Shown here piece by piece: positions 62,058-64,000 of a DNA stretch of 64,000 bases. The translations under genes and the position numbers were made by a program. Below the pieces are notes generated by a model that saw only the letters and a list, made by a program, of their open reading frames with translations, was not told the origin of the DNA and ran no database searches. Origin of the DNA: Photobacterium arenosum (GTDB taxonomy: Bacteria > Pseudomonadota > Gammaproteobacteria > Enterobacterales > Vibrionaceae); NCBI RefSeq assembly GCF_014841115.1, contig NZ_JACYTP010000012.1, positions 62,001 to 126,000 on the forward strand, written 5' to 3'. The number at the start of each line of letters is the position of its first letter. Position 1 is the first letter of the stretch.

Positions 62058-63292
62058 CACAGCTCCTGCTTGTACGACATGAGTATGTCTTGGGATAAAC
62101 GGATGGATTGCTGTAATTGCTGGCTCATTTGTTCTTGCCAGAGCCCGACGGTACGGGCAGATGCCGGGTGACGCACAGGGTCTTGCAGCGACAAAAAATC
62201 CTCAGTCGCGGCTTGCTCGGCGCTGATCACCGTGGTTGAAGCCAGCGCAACGGATCGTTCCAGTTGCTCGGTTTGCTGAGGAGTCAGGCCCGGCAGTAAC
62301 TGGATTTTATGGATCAGCTGCCAGGCATAGTTCAGCAGGGGCTGCTGTTGGCTGATGCTGATATCAAAGAGTTGCTGTACAGCTACCGCCCGCTCTTCCA
62401 TTAACCCGGTATCGACAGTGAAAGTCGCTGTGTCTATGGTTGGTATCTTCGTTCGGCGATGCTTGTAATTGGGGGACTGCTCGATGCGCGCCTGCGAAGA
62501 GGCAGACAGCATAAATCGCACGAACTCAATACCCAGCTGATCGGATTGTTTTCTGTTCAGTGCGGCGATATAGCTCGGCAGGACAATACTGTTGGGTTGA
62601 TATTGAAAATGAATAAACGGGAAATGATCTTGCTGCTCTTTGGCATAACTGTCGATAACCAAACCGATGCCAGATTGCCCGCTGGCGACGAGATCGGTGG
62701 CGCGCTGGCTGTTGGCTGAAATGGCATTCAGGTTGCCTCCCAGCTGTAAAAGCAAGCGCCAGCCTTGATCCCAGCTATAACGCTGCAGCAGGCTTTCCAC
62801 CATCAGGTGCGTGGTCGCAGAACGGGAGGGACTGCTCATGACCAGGTGGTTGTGGTAGACCGGGGCAATAAGGGACTCCCAGCGCGACGGAACTGGCAGT
62901 GCATTCCTGTCGATATAACGCTGGTTCCATATGATGCCGCAGCCTGAGTACCCCAGAACGGCAATGTAGTCTGAATCGAGCTGGCTGTGCTCATCGGTCA
63001 GTTCGGCAACAGGCACCAGAGAATGGCTGTCGGCCAGTGGCTGAAACAGACGACGGGAAGAGGAAAGCACCACATTCACGCCATGATCCGGCAGCGCCAG
63101 CAACGCCAGTCCTTCACTTTCCCGGCGTTGCAGAATAGTGACATCCAACCCAGCATGCTGCTGTTCAAAAATCTCAATGCTGCTGCTCAGCAGGGCAGGG
63201 TTGAAGGTGGTCAGAATCACCAGCTGCTTTTTTTCACTGGCATGCAGGGGGGAGATCGCCAGTAATGCTAAGATCAGAAGCCGGTATAACAT
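62057..63292 (-). CDS. pgtC: PgtC-like periplasmic solute-binding regulatory protein
   Basis: 411 residues with signal peptide MLYRLLILALLAISPLHA. The body resembles iron- or phosphonate-type extracellular binding proteins (LVILTTFNPALLSSSIEIFEQ, YIAVLGYSGCGIIWNQRYID); the C-terminal third is helical. Salmonella PgtC is a periplasmic protein needed with PgtB and PgtA to induce the PgtP transporter. Likely to bind the signal and present it to the kinase. First gene of the operon; AAGGAAGG ribosome site. Confidence 0.8.
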   Translation of the reverse strand: MLYRLLILALLAISPLHASEKKQLVILTTFNPALLSSSIEIFEQQHAGLDVTILQRRESEGLALLALPDHGVNVVLSSSRRLFQPLADSHSLVPVAELTDEHSQLDSDYIAVLGYSGCGIIWNQRYIDRNALPVPSRWESLIAPVYHNHLVMSSPSRSATTHLMVESLLQRYSWDQGWRLLLQLGGNLNAISANSQRATDLVASGQSGIGLVIDSYAKEQQDHFPFIHFQYQPNSIVLPSYIAALNRKQSDQLGIEFVRFMLSASSQARIEQSPNYKHRRTKIPTIDTATFTVDTGLMEERAVAVQQLFDISISQQQPLLNYAWQLIHKIQLLPGLTPQQTEQLERSVALASTTVISAEQAATEDFLSLQDPVRHPASARTVGLWQEQMSQQLQQSIRLSQDILMSYKQEL

Positions 63293-63711
63293 GACAAAGA
63301 ATCCTTCCTTACGTAGCCTGATTCATTCCTTATTTCCCACCTTTACTCGTCGTTTGCAGATGGCAGACAGAAGAGATATTCGTTACGCGCTTATATACAA
63401 GTAAGGGGCCGTAGGGAACAGTAAAAAGTCGATTATCATGGCTGAAGTTATGGTCGGCTAGCTCTTTAGTGCTTTCCATGCCATAAAATGTGCCAATCGT
63501 GACCCAATCATTACTCACTTTGCGATAGCCCGCGCAAATCTATCAGAACAGCAGATTTCGCCAATGGGGAAATTGTAAAAAAGATATGCCAGTAATACGG
63601 CGTCTTGCTGTTGTCTCAGAAGGATACAGGGATAGTTCAGGCGTGGAAGGCGGCCCGAATCAAATCAAGGCCGCGATGCGGGAGACATTGTTCGTCATCC
63701 GGGCTAATTTG
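63293..63711. other. Intergenic region before the pgtCBA-like operon
   Basis: The 420-base gap holds the operon promoter (not clearly readable) and a minus-strand frame of 62 codons at 63330-63518, starting MSNDWVTIGTFYGMES, with a poor ribosome site. I do not recognise it. A GGCAC...TGGCA pattern near 63480 resembles a sigma-54 promoter but the spacing is off by one. A 6-bp repeat at 63650-63674 is the only sign of a yfbU terminator. Confidence 0.35.
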
Positions 63712-64000
63712 TCAGGCACTCAGTATCTGCTGTATTTCGGTGGCGGAGAGATGATACTGGCGAGGGCACTGTTGCCACACGCCCAGCATGCGGCGATATT
63801 TACTCTGCATTGGCACATGGCTGTTAAAGCTGTGCTCTGAAGGCAGGAAATGCGGATAAAGATTTTCTACCATTGTCAGGAAACGAACATAATGCATTTG
63901 CTGGGGCTCACTGGCGGCATCAAAGCCCAGGAATGTCAGACGGCGAGTATCAATCCGGGTCTGCTCGGCTGCGTTTAACTGTTTGCAGGATTCTTGCATG
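63712..64000 (-). CDS. yfbU: YfbU family protein (5' end outside window)
   Basis: The last 95 residues of a YfbU-type protein, a conserved small protein of unknown role (about 164 residues in E. coli). RRLTFLGFDAASEP and YRRMLGVWQQCPRQYHLSATEIQQILSA match E. coli YfbU closely. The true start lies beyond 64000; the methionine at 63999 is internal by comparison. Confidence 0.92.
   Translation of the reverse strand, partial: MQESCKQLNAAEQTRIDTRRLTFLGFDAASEPQQMHYVRFLTMVENLYPHFLPSEHSFNSHVPMQSKYRRMLGVWQQCPRQYHLSATEIQQILSA

Noticed and set aside
63477..63497. Sigma-54-like GGCAC...GGCA promoter pattern before pgtC
   Set aside because: Spacing between the GG and GC elements is 11 instead of 10 bases.
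63586..63840. 84-codon plus-strand frame at the right end
   Set aside because: It overlaps the well-conserved yfbU 3' end antisense and has no homology I recognise.

Overview
The window is a stretch of gamma-proteobacterial core chromosome. Gene order (secDF-suhB-trmJ-isc-pepB-ndk-rlmN-pilW-rodZ-ispG-hisS-yfgM-bamB-der; xseA/guaBA; tadA/mltF/purL/glnB; glyA-nrdR-ribD-ribE-ribB-ribH-nusB-thiL-pgpA) and protein sequences point to Vibrionaceae, most likely Photobacterium, Grimontia or a close relative rather than Vibrio sensu stricto. The genus is inferred from remembered protein similarity, not from a search. No rRNA, tRNA, IS element, prophage, CRISPR array or integron was seen. Base composition looks even throughout, so there is no obvious island.

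Layout. 1-4.4 kb: the end of secD, then secF, convergent suhB, and trmJ. 4.4-10.3 kb: a complete Isc iron-sulfur operon (iscRSUA-hscBA-fdx-iscX) behind two abutting IscR operators. 10.5-13.6 kb: two tandem pepB peptidase genes and ndk. 13.7-22.8 kb: rlmN, pilW, rodZ, ispG, hisS, yfgM, bamB, der. 23-26.6 kb: yfgJ, an orphan dual-ATPase ABC gene behind a good Fur box, and convergent xseA. 26.8-30.1 kb: guaB-guaA behind a PurR box. 30.3-35.4 kb: an AbgT-family transporter, frmA, tadA, mltF. 35.6-43.7 kb: purL (PurR box), glnB, an unknown membrane protein, a YitT-family protein, and glyA with MetR and PurR boxes and a long inverted repeat. 43.8-50 kb: nrdR and the riboflavin genes (with a RibB fused to a degenerate cyclohydrolase-like domain), nusB, thiL, pgpA. 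50-58.4 kb: an unknown exported protein with an EF-hand loop, a three-gene ABC importer of the COG2984/4120/1101 type, chaN, rlmA, a porin. 58.4-64 kb: a three-gene signalling module like Salmonella PgtA-PgtB-PgtC, and the end of yfbU.

How it fits together. Much of the window is linked by shared regulators whose sites are readable: IscR for Fe-S assembly, PurR for guaBA, purL and glyA, MetR for glyA, and Fur for the orphan ABC ATPase and perhaps chaN. ispG and rlmN make Fe-S enzymes and are likely clients of the Isc machinery encoded next to them; bamB, pilW, rodZ, mltF and the porin belong to the envelope.

I found no clearly undescribed multi-gene system. The parts most worth a second look are the tandem pepB pair, the PgtABC-like module whose regulator lacks the sigma-54 contact loop and has no PgtP transporter beside it, the Fur-box orphan ABC ATPase, SuhB with a changed metal ligand, the EF-hand exported protein, and the glyA leader.
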